Shown piece after piece: positions 41,670 to 51,386 of a DNA stretch of 64,000 nt. Below the pieces are notes generated by a model. That model worked only from the letters and a program-made list of their open reading frames with translations, was not told where the DNA came from and ran no database searches. The position numbers were made by a program, and so were the translations under genes. Location: NCBI RefSeq assembly GCF_003254625.1, contig NZ_QJRJ01000065.1, positions 1 to 64,000 on the forward strand. The letters run 5' to 3'. Numbering within the stretch: position 1 is the first letter of the stretch; each line of letters starts with the position of its first letter. The stretch is from Flavobacterium ginsenosidimutans (GTDB taxonomy: Bacteria; Bacteroidota; Bacteroidia; Flavobacteriales; Flavobacteriaceae).

Positions 41670-43046
41670 ATGATTAGAATTTCAGTTTTATTTTTAGCTT
41701 TTACTTTTTTTAGCTGTGGATCAAATGCCGATAAGTCGAAAGAAAATGCGGAAGAAAATACTTCTGGCGTTGCTGCATTAACAGACGAGCAGCTTTTAGA
41801 TACTGTTCAAAAACAAACTTTTAAATATTTCTGGGATTACGCAGAACCAAATTCTGGGTTGGCTAGAGAACGTTATCATCCTGACGGAGTTTATCCTGAA
41901 AATGATTCGAATATCGTTACAACAGGTGGTTCAGGTTTTGGATTAATGGCGATTGTTTCAGGAATGTCTCAAGGTTATATTACTAAAGAGCAAGGTGTAG
42001 AGAGACTTAACAAAATTGCAGATTTTTTAGGCAAAGCAGATCGTTTTCATGGAGCATGGTCTCATTGGATTGACGGAAATACAGGAAAAGTAAAACCTTT
42101 TGGAACCAAGGATAATGGTGGTGATTTAGTCGAAACTTCATTTTTGGTTGCAGGAATGATTACAGTTCGTGAATATCTTAAAGATGGTTCTGAAAAAGAA
42201 AAAGCAGTTGCTCAAAAATACGATGCACTTTGGAAAGGTGTTGACTGGCAATGGTATACAAACAATAAAAATGTTCTGTACTGGCACTGGTCTCCTTCTT
42301 ATGCGTGGGAAATGAATTTTCCATTACAAGGCTATAACGAATGTTTGATTACTTACGTAATGGCAGCGTCTTCGCCAACACATACAATCGATGCAAAAGC
42401 ATATCACGAAGGTTGGGCGAGAAGCGGTGGCATAGTTTCTTCAAAAACAAAATATAATATCCCACTTATTTTAAAGCACAATGGTGCAGAAGAATTTGGC
42501 GGTCCATTATTCTGGGCTCATTATTCTTATGTAGGTTTAGATCCAAATCAATTAAGCGATAAATACGCTAATTATTGGGATTTAAATGTAAATCAGACCA
42601 AAATCAATTATCAATACTGTGTAGAAAATCCAAAGAAAATTGCTGGATATGGTCCAGAATATTGGGGATTAACAGCATCATATTCAAGAAATCCTGACGG
42701 TTCTATTGGATATAATGCACACATGCCAAGTAATGACCAAGGTGTGATTTCGCCTACTGCAGCAATCAGTTCAATTGTTTATACACCAAAGGAATCAATG
42801 ACATTTATTCGCAATTTGTATGAAAACCATAAAGACGAAACTTGGGGAGATGCAGGTTTTTATGATGCCCTTAGCCTAGGTAATAAATGGGTTGCAAAAC
42901 GTTATTTAGCAATTGATCAAGGTCCTGAAGTAGTAATGATAGAAAATTACCGTACAGGTTTATTGTGGAAACTATTTATGAACGCACCAGAAGTAAAACA
43001 AGGTTTAACAAAACTTGGATTTAAATCTGGGAAATACGGAATTTAA
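41670..43046 (+). CDS. GH144-like endo-beta-1,2-glucanase, lipoprotein
   Basis: Predicted lipoprotein of 458 residues (lipobox FFSC near residue 16) in the Glycoamylase family (PF10091), which includes the GH144 endo-beta-1,2-glucanases first described from Chitinophaga pinensis. Matching blocks: QTFKYFWDYAEPNSGLARER, then GGSGFGLMAIVSGMSQG, and DLVETSFLVAGMITVREYL. These enzymes cut beta-1,2-glucan to sophorooligosaccharides. It is the first enzyme after susCD and lies 6 bases before the esterase gene. Catalytic acids cannot be assigned from sequence alone. Confidence 0.82.
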   Translation: MIRISVLFLAFTFFSCGSNADKSKENAEENTSGVAALTDEQLLDTVQKQTFKYFWDYAEPNSGLARERYHPDGVYPENDSNIVTTGGSGFGLMAIVSGMSQGYITKEQGVERLNKIADFLGKADRFHGAWSHWIDGNTGKVKPFGTKDNGGDLVETSFLVAGMITVREYLKDGSEKEKAVAQKYDALWKGVDWQWYTNNKNVLYWHWSPSYAWEMNFPLQGYNECLITYVMAASSPTHTIDAKAYHEGWARSGGIVSSKTKYNIPLILKHNGAEEFGGPLFWAHYSYVGLDPNQLSDKYANYWDLNVNQTKINYQYCVENPKKIAGYGPEYWGLTASYSRNPDGSIGYNAHMPSNDQGVISPTAAISSIVYTPKESMTFIRNLYENHKDETWGDAGFYDALSLGNKWVAKRYLAIDQGPEVVMIENYRTGLLWKLFMNAPEVKQGLTKLGFKSGKYGI

Positions 43047-43052
43047 AATTCT

Positions 43053-43766
43053 ATGAAGAATACATTAGCATTTATATCACTGTTATTTTCTATAGTTGTT
43101 TTTGGGCAGAGTGAAACAACAGGAAAAATTAATACAGTTATAATGTCTAAATATGAGCTGGGATATGTTTTGCATCGTCCGGCAAATGTTAAGGAGAAAA
43201 AGCCATTAATTGTTTTTATTTCAGGAGATGGAGAAAAAGGAACTGATCTAGAAAAAGTAAAAATTAATGGTCCTTTAAAATATTTAAAAACTCACCAATT
43301 AGACGCTTATATATTGGCTCCACAATGTAAAGAAGATGAAAATTGGGATATAGAATCAATTTATCAGCTGATCTTAAAAATCCAGAAAGAGAATAAAATC
43401 GATTCAGAAAGAATATATGTTACTGGTTTGAGCTCAGGAGGCTGGGCTTCATGGAATTTGGCTTTTGCACATCCAGATCTATTTGCCGCAAATGTACCTG
43501 TCGCTGGTTTTGTAGATTTAATTCAGTTAGAACATGCTTGTGAAATAGCCAATATTCCAACCAGAATTTTTCACGGATTACAGGATAATGTGGTAAATGT
43601 GAATTATGCAATTACAATTTATAATGAATTGAAAAAATGCAACGCAAAAGATGTTAAGCTGACCATTTTTGATGATGCAAATCATGACAGCTGGACAAGA
43701 GTTTATGATAACAAAGATATCTACGACTGGATGTTTCAGCAAAGAAAAACGAATACAAACAAATAA
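43053..43766 (+). CDS. Exported alpha/beta-hydrolase esterase
   Basis: A 237-residue protein with signal peptide (MKNTLAFISLLFSIVVFGQ). Nucleophile elbow GLSSGGW (near residue 128), then an acid in GLQDNVV and His in DDANHDSW complete a serine hydrolase triad of the carbohydrate-esterase/LpqC type. In this operon it likely removes an ester group from the glycan, possibly succinyl. It lies 6 bases after the GH144 gene and 10 bases before the GH3 gene. Confidence 0.82.
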   Translation: MKNTLAFISLLFSIVVFGQSETTGKINTVIMSKYELGYVLHRPANVKEKKPLIVFISGDGEKGTDLEKVKINGPLKYLKTHQLDAYILAPQCKEDENWDIESIYQLILKIQKENKIDSERIYVTGLSSGGWASWNLAFAHPDLFAANVPVAGFVDLIQLEHACEIANIPTRIFHGLQDNVVNVNYAITIYNELKKCNAKDVKLTIFDDANHDSWTRVYDNKDIYDWMFQQRKTNTNK

Positions 43767-43776
43767 ATAGAATAGA

Positions 43777-46077
43777 ATGAAAAACAAATTAGTCTTACTT
43801 TTTTTAGGATGCGCTGTTTTGGGTTATGCTCAAAAAAAGCCAGCTAAAAATACAGTGAAAATTAAACCAAAGTCTGAATTTGTGGCGGAATTAATGTCAA
43901 AAATGACTTTAGACGAGAAATTGGGTCAGTTAAACTTGCCAACATCTGGTGATATTACCACAGGGCAGGCAAACAGCTCAAATGTGGCAAAAAATATTGC
44001 TGAAGGCAAAGTAGGAGGTTTGTTCAACATTAAATCAGTACAAAAAATTAAAGAAGTACAGAAAATTGCTGTTGAGAAAAGCCGTTTAAAAATTCCATTG
44101 CTTTTTGGTATGGACGTTATTCACGGTTACGAAACAACATTCCCAATTCCGTTAGGATTGTCTTGTACTTGGGATATGAATCTTATCGAAAGAAGTGCGC
44201 AAATTGCTGCTAAAGAAGCAAGTGCAGATGGAATTAACTGGACGTTTTCTCCAATGGTTGATATTTCTCGTGATCCAAGATGGGGTAGAGTTTCTGAAGG
44301 TTCAGGAGAAGATCCATACTTGGGTGGCCAAATTGCAAAAGCGATGGTAAACGGTTACCAACAACATGATCTTTCTAAGAATAACTCAATTTTAGCTTGC
44401 GTTAAACACTTCGCATTATATGGAGCTCCAGAAGCTGGTCGTGATTATAACACGGTAGATATGAGCCATATCAGAATGTTTAACGATTATTTCCCTCCTT
44501 ACAAAGCAGCAGTTGATGCAGGTGTAGGTTCTGTAATGGCTTCTTTCAACGAAGTTGACGGAATTCCAGCAACTGGAAACAAATGGTTAATGACAGATGT
44601 TTTGAGAAAACAATGGGGTTTCAAAGGATTTGTAGTAACAGATTTTACAGGAATTCCTGAAATGATCGAACACGGAATGGGAAATCTTCAAGATGTGTCT
44701 GCATTAGCTATGAATGCTGGTGTTGAAATGGATATGGTTGGAGAAGGTTTCTTAGGAACTTTGAAAAAATCTTTAGACGAAGGAAAAGTAAAAATCGAAA
44801 CTATCGATAATGCTGTAAAACTTATTTTAGAGGCAAAATATGATTTAGGTTTATTCCAAGATCCATACAAATACTGTGATGAAAAAAGAGCTAAAACTGA
44901 AATCTTTACAACAGATAGCAGAAAAGAAGCACGAGATATTGCAGCTCAATCTTTAGTATTATTAAAAAACCAAAACCAGCTTTTACCACTTAAAAAATCA
45001 GGTACAATTGGTTTAATCGGACCATTAGCTGACGCTAAAGAAAATATGCCAGGAACTTGGAGTGTGGCTACAAAAATGGAAAATGCTGTTTCATTATTGA
45101 GAGGTATTCAAGAAGTTGCTGGAGCTGGAACTAAAGTTTTATATGCAAAAGGAAGCAATTTAGATTACGATGAAACTTTTGAAACTAATGCAACAATGTT
45201 TGGAAAAACATTACACCGTGATTCACGTTCAAAAGAAGATTTATTAGCTGAAGCTTTAAAAGTTGCTGAACAATCTGATGTTATCGTTGCTGCTTTGGGA
45301 GAGTCTGCTGAAATGAGCGGTGAATCTAGCAGCCGTACGAATTTAGAAATTCCACAAGCGCAAAAAGATTTATTAAACGCTTTATTGAAAACAGGAAAGC
45401 CAGTTGTTTTAGTTTTATTTGATGGACGTCCGTTAGTAATTACTGACGAAGAAAAAACAGTTCCTGCTATCTTAAACGTTTGGTTTGCTGGTACAGAAGC
45501 TGGTTATGCTATTGCTGATGTGTTATTTGGAGATGTAAATCCTTCAGGAAAATTAACTTCAACTTTCCCAAGAAGCGTTGGACAATTGCCAATTTACTAC
45601 GCACACAAAAATACAGGAAGACCACTTTCTAACACAGAAGGCAAATTCGAGAAATTCAGATCAAATTATATTGACGAAAGAAACGAGCCTTTATTCCCAT
45701 TCGGATTTGGTTTAAGCTACACCACTTTTGATTATTCAAACTTGAAAATTTCTTCTGATAAAATGAACGCAACTGGAAAATTGAAAGTAACTGTTGATGT
45801 AACAAATACTGGAAATTTTGACGGAAAAGAAACAGTTCAATTATACATTAGAGATTTAGTTGGTTCAGTAACAAGACCAGTTAGAGAGCTAAAAGGTTTC
45901 CAAAAAATAGCACTTAAAAAAGGTGAAAAACAAACAGTAAGTTTTGATATCACTGCAGAAGATTTAAAATTCTATAACTCTGATTTACAATTTGTAGCAG
46001 AGCCTGGTCAGTTTGATATTTTCGTTGGAGGAAATTCAAACGCCGATAAGAAAGTTAGTTTTGAGTTAACTAAATAG
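43777..46077 (+). CDS. GH3 beta-glucosidase (BglX-like)
   Basis: Exported exo-glucosidase of 766 residues. A signal peptide is followed by the GH3 TIM barrel (VDISRDPRWGRVSEGSGEDP near residue 163; nucleophile Asp in VVTDFTG near 289), the alpha/beta sandwich with AEMSGESSSRTN (acid/base region near 510) and a fibronectin-type III-like C-terminal domain (about 680-766). In the context of GH144 it probably hydrolyses sophorose and sophorooligosaccharides to glucose. It is followed by a terminator. Confidence 0.93.
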   Translation: MKNKLVLLFLGCAVLGYAQKKPAKNTVKIKPKSEFVAELMSKMTLDEKLGQLNLPTSGDITTGQANSSNVAKNIAEGKVGGLFNIKSVQKIKEVQKIAVEKSRLKIPLLFGMDVIHGYETTFPIPLGLSCTWDMNLIERSAQIAAKEASADGINWTFSPMVDISRDPRWGRVSEGSGEDPYLGGQIAKAMVNGYQQHDLSKNNSILACVKHFALYGAPEAGRDYNTVDMSHIRMFNDYFPPYKAAVDAGVGSVMASFNEVDGIPATGNKWLMTDVLRKQWGFKGFVVTDFTGIPEMIEHGMGNLQDVSALAMNAGVEMDMVGEGFLGTLKKSLDEGKVKIETIDNAVKLILEAKYDLGLFQDPYKYCDEKRAKTEIFTTDSRKEARDIAAQSLVLLKNQNQLLPLKKSGTIGLIGPLADAKENMPGTWSVATKMENAVSLLRGIQEVAGAGTKVLYAKGSNLDYDETFETNATMFGKTLHRDSRSKEDLLAEALKVAEQSDVIVAALGESAEMSGESSSRTNLEIPQAQKDLLNALLKTGKPVVLVLFDGRPLVITDEEKTVPAILNVWFAGTEAGYAIADVLFGDVNPSGKLTSTFPRSVGQLPIYYAHKNTGRPLSNTEGKFEKFRSNYIDERNEPLFPFGFGLSYTTFDYSNLKISSDKMNATGKLKVTVDVTNTGNFDGKETVQLYIRDLVGSVTRPVRELKGFQKIALKKGEKQTVSFDITAEDLKFYNSDLQFVAEPGQFDIFVGGNSNADKKVSFELTK

Positions 46078-46096
46078 TTGGTTTATTTGATTAGTG

Positions 46097-46125
46097 AAAA
46101 GCCCTTCGTTTGGAGGGCTTTTTTT
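46097..46125 (+). terminator. Intrinsic terminator after GH3 gene
   Basis: Stem AAGCCCT / AGGGCTT with a loop of about 8 bases and T7, 20 bases after the stop codon. Confidence 0.85.
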
Positions 46126-46168
46126 CTAAGCTGAAGAACCTTTTTTGTAATTTTTTAACTACGTAATT

Positions 46169-46942
46169 ATGAATACTTTTAAAATATTTAGTGCAGTATG
46201 TCTAATTGCTTTTTCATATTGTAATGCACAAAAGAATGCAATTGTAGCGCACCGTGGTGCATGGAAAAAGAATAATCTGCCTGAAAATTCTATTGCATCA
46301 TTAAGACATGCAATAGATTTAAAATTGCCAGGATCAGAGTTTGATGTTTGGAGAACAGCAGATGATTCACTTGTAATCAATCATGATGCCCATTACAACA
46401 AACTGCTTATTGAAGAAACGAATTATGCAGATTTGATAAAGTTTAAACTTTCTAACGGAGAAAAGCTTCCAACCTTATATGAATACATTTCAGAAGGAAT
46501 GCGGAATAATAAACATACACTTTTGGTTTGCGAAATCAAACCTTCAGAAATCAGTAAAGAAAGAGGACAAAAAACGGGTGTAGCAGCAATCGAAACCATT
46601 AAAAAATTAAAAGCCAATAAAAACACCTGCTACATCAGTTTTGATTATGATATTCTAAAAAAAATCAGAGCAATAGATTCTAAAACTTCTTTGCAATATT
46701 TAGAAGGGAATAAATCTCCAAAAGAAGTAAAAGCTGATAAAATTAACGGTGTTGATTATCATTATTCTGTTTTTCAAAAACATCCTGAATGGATTCAAGA
46801 GGCAAAAGACAATAAAATTCTTCTGAATGCTTGGACTGTAAATGACGCAAAAGATATGGATTGGATTATCGATCATAAATTCAATTACATTACGACAAAC
46901 GAACCCGAACTTCTAACTGAAAGATTACAGGCAAAAAAATAA
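46169..46942 (+). CDS. Exported glycerophosphodiester phosphodiesterase-like protein
   Basis: A 257-residue protein with signal peptide (FKIFSAVCLIAFSYCNAQ). GDPD active-site residues are in place: His-Arg in AHRGAWKK, Glu in PENSIASLRHAI, EFDVW, and the second His in VINHDAHY. It should release glycerol-3-phosphate or a related alcohol from a phosphodiester. Being beside a beta-1,2-glucan locus, a phosphoglycerol-substituted glucan is a plausible substrate. It starts after the GH3 terminator, so it is a separate unit with the GH43 gene 31 bases downstream. Confidence 0.86.
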   Translation: MNTFKIFSAVCLIAFSYCNAQKNAIVAHRGAWKKNNLPENSIASLRHAIDLKLPGSEFDVWRTADDSLVINHDAHYNKLLIEETNYADLIKFKLSNGEKLPTLYEYISEGMRNNKHTLLVCEIKPSEISKERGQKTGVAAIETIKKLKANKNTCYISFDYDILKKIRAIDSKTSLQYLEGNKSPKEVKADKINGVDYHYSVFQKHPEWIQEAKDNKILLNAWTVNDAKDMDWIIDHKFNYITTNEPELLTERLQAKK

Positions 46943-46973
46943 TCTTTTAGGCTTATAAACTTAAAATCTAACC

Positions 46974-48896
46974 ATGAAAAAAATATATAAACAACTTACG
47001 ATGCCAATTCTATTGTTTGCGATGCTTTTCGTAAATAATCTTTCGGCACAAAAATTAGGTAAAACAGAATGGTTTGACCCTAATAAACCAGCGACCACTT
47101 ATTGTAATCCGATTAATATTGGCTACAATTATACAACTCACAATCATAACGGAATTCCAGAATCTCGCCGCTCAAGTGCTGATCCAGTAATTATTACTTA
47201 TAAAGGCGAATATTATTTGTTTGCAACGAATCAGGCAGGTTTCTTTTGGAGTAAAGATATGTCAGATTGGAATTTTGTTTATGGAAGTTTCCAAAGACAA
47301 CCGGGCGATGATGATCAATGTGCTCCTGCGGCTTGGGTTGTCAATGATACATTGTTTTACGTTGGTTCAACTTGGAAAAGAGATCATCCAATCTGGAAAA
47401 CAGCAGATCCAAAATCTGGAAGATGGACACGTCACGTAGACAAAGCTATGTTGCCAACTTGGGATCCAGCTATTTTTCAAGATGACGATAAAAAAGTATA
47501 TATGTACTACGGTTCAAGTGGAAAATTACCGCTTGTAGGCGTTGAGGTTGATTATAAAACTTGGCTTCCAAAAGGAAATCAAGCAGATTACGCAACATTA
47601 TACAAAGCTACTGAAGTTGAAGATATTCAAAAGCCTTACGGACAAATAAAAGAAGTTGCAATTCTTGATCCTTCAGCTCACGGATGGGAACGTTTTGGAC
47701 CAAACAATGATATGGAGCCTGCACCTTGGGGAAATTTTATTGAAGGAGCTTGGATGACGAAACACAACGGAAAATATTATATGCAATACGGAGCGCCAGC
47801 AACTGAATTTAAAGGTTATGCAAATGGTGTTCACGTTGGAGATAATCCGTTAGGGCCTTTTACGTATCAAAAACACAATCCGATGTCTTATAAGCCGGGC
47901 GGATTTGTAATTGGTGCTGGACACGGAAATACTTTCGCAGATAATTATGGAAATTACTGGAATACAGGAACGTGTAAAATTTCTATAAAAGACCGTTTCG
48001 AGCGTCGTATCGATATGTTTCCTGCCGGATTTGATAAAGATGATGTAATGTATTCTATTACAGCTTATGGAGATTTCCCGATTGTGTTGCCAACGAGCGA
48101 GCGCGATCAGACAAAAGGAACTTCTTCTGGCTGGATGTTGCTTTCATATAAAAAGCCAGTTATCGTTTCTTCTTCTGAAGAATGTATGGAAGTTGAGACG
48201 CACAGAATGGATAATGGCGGAAAAAAAGTGTATGAAAAATTCTGTTACGGACCAGAAAATCTTACGGATGAAAACATTCAAACGTATTGGTCTGCAAAAA
48301 CTAGCAATCCAGGAGAATGGCTTCAAATGGATTTAGGAAGACCAATGGAAATTAATGCTCTTCAAATCAACTATGCAGATCATAAAGCAACGCAGTTTAA
48401 TAAAGCAATGGATATCTATTATCAGTACAAAATCTATATGTCTGATGATGCTCAAAACTGGACTTTAGTTGTAGATAAATCTAAAAACGATAAAGATGCG
48501 CCTCATGATTATGTAGAACTTACAAAATCAATTAAAGCGCGTTACATCAAAATGGAAAACATTCATAATGCATCTGGTTTATTTGCAGTTTCAGATTTCA
48601 GAGTTTTTGGAAATGGATTGGCAGCAAAACCAAAAGCTGTCGCTTCTTTCAAAGTAGATAGAAACAAAACAGATTCTAGAAATGCTATGATTTCTTGGAA
48701 AAAACAAGAGGATGCTGTTGGATATAACATTTATTACGGAATTACTCCAGATAAGCTATATAACAGCATTATGGTTTATGGCGAGAATACGTATGATTTT
48801 AGAGGTTTGGATAAAGGAACAAAATATTATTTCACTATTGAACCTTTTAATGAAAACGGAATTGGAACAAAAAATAAGATTATTGAAGTAAAATAA
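46974..48896 (+). CDS. GH43 glycoside hydrolase with F5/8C and FnIII modules
   Basis: Exported protein of 640 residues. Signal peptide, then a GH43 five-bladed propeller (about 35-390): catalytic base Asp in RRSSADPVII, the second Asp in LPTWDPAIFQ and the general acid Glu in NFIEGAWM. Residues about 400-550 form an F5/8 type C (CBM32-like) module (WLQMDLGRPMEINALQIN, RYIKMENI) and about 555-640 an FnIII module. GH43 members act on arabinose, xylose or galactofuranose, so a role on beta-1,2-glucan itself is doubtful; it may remove a side decoration. Subfamily not resolved. Confidence 0.82.
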   Translation: MKKIYKQLTMPILLFAMLFVNNLSAQKLGKTEWFDPNKPATTYCNPINIGYNYTTHNHNGIPESRRSSADPVIITYKGEYYLFATNQAGFFWSKDMSDWNFVYGSFQRQPGDDDQCAPAAWVVNDTLFYVGSTWKRDHPIWKTADPKSGRWTRHVDKAMLPTWDPAIFQDDDKKVYMYYGSSGKLPLVGVEVDYKTWLPKGNQADYATLYKATEVEDIQKPYGQIKEVAILDPSAHGWERFGPNNDMEPAPWGNFIEGAWMTKHNGKYYMQYGAPATEFKGYANGVHVGDNPLGPFTYQKHNPMSYKPGGFVIGAGHGNTFADNYGNYWNTGTCKISIKDRFERRIDMFPAGFDKDDVMYSITAYGDFPIVLPTSERDQTKGTSSGWMLLSYKKPVIVSSSEECMEVETHRMDNGGKKVYEKFCYGPENLTDENIQTYWSAKTSNPGEWLQMDLGRPMEINALQINYADHKATQFNKAMDIYYQYKIYMSDDAQNWTLVVDKSKNDKDAPHDYVELTKSIKARYIKMENIHNASGLFAVSDFRVFGNGLAAKPKAVASFKVDRNKTDSRNAMISWKKQEDAVGYNIYYGITPDKLYNSIMVYGENTYDFRGLDKGTKYYFTIEPFNENGIGTKNKIIEVK

Positions 48897-48921
48897 TTTT
48901 TATTTATTGAATCTGTAAAAG

Positions 48922-48964
48922 CTCCGATTGCAAATTGAAGAATTTGTAATTGGAGTTTTTTTTT
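48922..48964 (+). terminator. Intrinsic terminator after GH43 gene
   Basis: Stem CTCCGATTGCAAATT / AATTTGTAATTGGAG (G-T and A-C tolerant) followed by nine T. Confidence 0.8.
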
Positions 48965-49061
48965 GAGAAAAGGTTGAAGAAAAAGCATTCTAACTGTCAG
49001 GAATTTTGTTCCTTTGTGAACGTGTCAAAAGCACTATAAACTCCAAATTACTATAAAAACT

Positions 49062-50453
49062 ATGAAAAAAACGATTCTTTTAACTGCTTTAGTTTTAAAC
49101 GGATTGCTATCATTTGGTCAGTCAAATGACGAAAAAAACATCAAATTATTTTATAAAAAAGCCTTGACAGAAGCAAAATGCTACACTTGGCTAGAATATT
49201 TGTCTAACGATATCGGAGCTCGTTTATCTGGTTCTAAAGGAGCAGAACAAGCTGTTGATTATACAAAAAGACAATTAGAAGCTTTAGGTCTTGATAAAGT
49301 TTATTTGCAGGAAGTTATGGTTCCGCATTGGGTTAGAGGAGAAAAGGAAACTGCTTATATCTTAGACGGAAAAGTAAAAACGGTTGTGCCAATTTGTGCT
49401 TTAGGAGGCTCTGTTGCGACTCCAAAAACTGGAATTACAGCAGAAATTATTGAAGTGCAAGGAATTAAAGAATTAGCTGAATTAGGAGCTGATAAAGTAA
49501 AAGGAAAAATTGTATTTTATAATAGACCAATGAATCCTGAAAACATTGAAACTTTTACTTCTTACGGAGCTTGTGTTGACCAAAGATATGCAGGAGCAAA
49601 AGAAGCAGCAAAATTAGGGGCAGTTGGAACAATTGTTCGTTCTATGAATTTACGTTTAGACGATTTTCCTCATACAGGAGCTCAAAGTTATGGTGATTTG
49701 CCAAAAGAACAATACATTCCAACAGCTGCAATCAGTACAAATGGAGCAGAATTGTTGAGTAAATCTTTAAAAGTAAATCCAGCTTTGAAGTTTTATTTTA
49801 AACAATCTTGCGAAACTTTACCAGACGTATTGTCTTATAATGTAATTGGAGAATTGACAGGAACTGTTAGTCCAGAAAATATTATGGTAGTTGGAGGACA
49901 CTTAGATTCTTGGGATTTAGCAGATGGTTCTCATGATGATGGAGCAGGAGTAGTACAAAGTATGGAAGTTATTCGTATTTTGAAAAATCTAAACTACAAA
50001 CCTAAAAATACTATTCGTGTAGTATTGTTTATGAATGAAGAGAATGGCGGAAAAGGCGGTGCTAAATATGAAGAAGTTTCAAAAGAAAAGAAAGAAAACC
50101 ATATTTTTGCTTTAGAAAGTGATTCAGGCGGATTCTCGCCAAGAGGTTTCTCAATCGAAGCTGACGATGCTAATTTGAAAAAAATTCAAGGATACAAAGA
50201 TCTTTTTGAACCTTATTTAGTACATAGTTTTACAATTGGACACGCAGGTTCAGATATTAGCCATTTAACTTCTCAAGCGATTGTGAAAGCAGGATTGAAA
50301 CCAGATTCACAACGTTATTTCGATTACCACCACGCAGCAAACGATACTTTTGATGCAATCAATAAAAGGGAATTAGAGCTTGGTGCAGCAACAATGACTA
50401 CATTAATGTATTTATTAGATCAAAACGGAATCGAAACGAAAAAAGCAAATTAA
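49062..50453 (+). CDS. Exported M28-family zinc aminopeptidase
   Basis: A 463-residue protein with signal peptide (MKKTILLTALVLNGLLSFGQ). A PA-like insert (about 120-260) interrupts the peptidase fold. Zinc ligands appear as VGGHLDSWDLADGSHDD (His, Asp), MNEENGG (Glu pair), and YHHAAND (His); residues for both metals are present. It probably cuts N-terminal residues from peptides in the periplasm. It is monocistronic and not part of the glycan locus despite adjacency. Confidence 0.9.
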   Translation: MKKTILLTALVLNGLLSFGQSNDEKNIKLFYKKALTEAKCYTWLEYLSNDIGARLSGSKGAEQAVDYTKRQLEALGLDKVYLQEVMVPHWVRGEKETAYILDGKVKTVVPICALGGSVATPKTGITAEIIEVQGIKELAELGADKVKGKIVFYNRPMNPENIETFTSYGACVDQRYAGAKEAAKLGAVGTIVRSMNLRLDDFPHTGAQSYGDLPKEQYIPTAAISTNGAELLSKSLKVNPALKFYFKQSCETLPDVLSYNVIGELTGTVSPENIMVVGGHLDSWDLADGSHDDGAGVVQSMEVIRILKNLNYKPKNTIRVVLFMNEENGGKGGAKYEEVSKEKKENHIFALESDSGGFSPRGFSIEADDANLKKIQGYKDLFEPYLVHSFTIGHAGSDISHLTSQAIVKAGLKPDSQRYFDYHHAANDTFDAINKRELELGAATMTTLMYLLDQNGIETKKAN

Positions 50454-50470
50454 GATTCAATAATAAAAAA

Positions 50471-50505
50471 TGAAAAGCCATAAGTTTTACTTGTGGCTTT
50501 TTTTG
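50471..50505 (+). terminator. Intrinsic terminator of M28 gene
   Basis: Stem AAAAGCCATAAG / CTTGTGGCTTTT followed by T. Lies just before the convergent gene ending at 50532. Confidence 0.85.
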
Positions 50506-50531
50506 TTTGAATTCCGTAAAAATTTTTGAAA

Positions 50532-50834
50532 TCAAGATTTCATCACAATCAAATAATAAAAAAAGATAATAGGAATGTTAGAAAGCAAGATTAAAATCTT
50601 CATACCAATATCTTTTCGCTGTTGCGGTAAATGAATAAACTTTTCCATTAAATGGAAAAACATGATGGTATTGACAATAATGCCAGCCAAAGCAAAAGGC
50701 CACGCAATAACCAAAATAATTGCATTTCCATTTGAAAGAATGTAAGGTATAAATAAAAGCGTACTGATTATAAATGTGCCAATCGCTAATTCTATAGATT
50801 GTTTTTCCTCAAAAGGTTTATGAATTGTTTTCAT
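50532..50834 (-). CDS. Hypothetical three-TM membrane protein
   Basis: Not recognised. A 100-residue protein with three predicted membrane segments (about 17-33, 37-58 and 78-97) and a cytosolic N-terminus (KTIHKPFEEKQ). It starts 6 bases after the stop codon of the Coq4-like gene, so they are co-transcribed. Confidence 0.6.
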   Translation of the reverse strand: MKTIHKPFEEKQSIELAIGTFIISTLLFIPYILSNGNAIILVIAWPFALAGIIVNTIMFFHLMEKFIHLPQQRKDIGMKILILLSNIPIIFFYYLIVMKS

Positions 50835-50840
50835 GATTTT

Positions 50841-51293
50841 TTAAATTTTAAATGATTGCTGAATAGTTTGAACAGGCATAAAAAGCATTTTTGAAAAATC
50901 GAGATAATAAAATGCATGTGCTTTTTTTCCTCTTTGGTATTGTTGAATAAAATATTTGATTCTCTTTGGATAAAAAATAGTTCCACTTAAAATAACCATA
51001 TACAGATACAAGCTTTTCTTTCCATTTCCAAGCAAATAATACTGCATTCCGATTTCTTCGTAAACTGAAACCCCAGTATTTGTCAAAACATGAATAACGT
51101 CATGATCCTCTAGTTTTTCCTGAATATCAAAATGATTTTGATACAGAAAACTTCCTAAACCAAATCCAAGACTTTCCTCAGGATAATCCATTAATTTAGT
51201 TTTATCAATATTCCAAGGCTCATTCTTTTTGAAATATTTTTGATACGGTTTTTTAGAACATTCATACAGTTTTTCAATCCAATAATCTCTCAT
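50841..51293 (-). CDS. Coq4-like protein
   Basis: A cytosolic protein of 150 residues with the Coq4 signature HDxxH-x11-E intact (H64, D65, H68, E80; LEDHDVIHVLTNTGVSVYEE). Coq4 helps ubiquinone synthesis in eukaryotes and some proteobacteria, where it binds a metal at this motif. Flavobacteria use menaquinone, so the role here must differ or concern another prenylated lipid. It is followed by a small three-TM protein. The rest of the sequence diverges from Coq4, so only the motif and flanking helices support the call. Confidence 0.6.
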   Translation of the reverse strand: MRDYWIEKLYECSKKPYQKYFKKNEPWNIDKTKLMDYPEESLGFGLGSFLYQNHFDIQEKLEDHDVIHVLTNTGVSVYEEIGMQYYLLGNGKKSLYLYMVILSGTIFYPKRIKYFIQQYQRGKKAHAFYYLDFSKMLFMPVQTIQQSFKI

Positions 51294-51343
51294 AAAAGCG
51301 GTTTTTAAAAAGTTCTTTGAAATTCAAAGTAAATAGCTAAATA

Positions 51344-51378
51344 AAAAAGCTAGAAATAATAAGTCAGCTAGCTTTTTA
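51344..51378 (-). terminator. Terminator of the YiiX-like gene
   Basis: Stem AAAAAGCTAG / CTAGCTTTTT in the spacer between the YiiX-like stop codon (51387) and the Coq4-like start. Confidence 0.75.
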
Positions 51379-51386
51379 GAATAATA

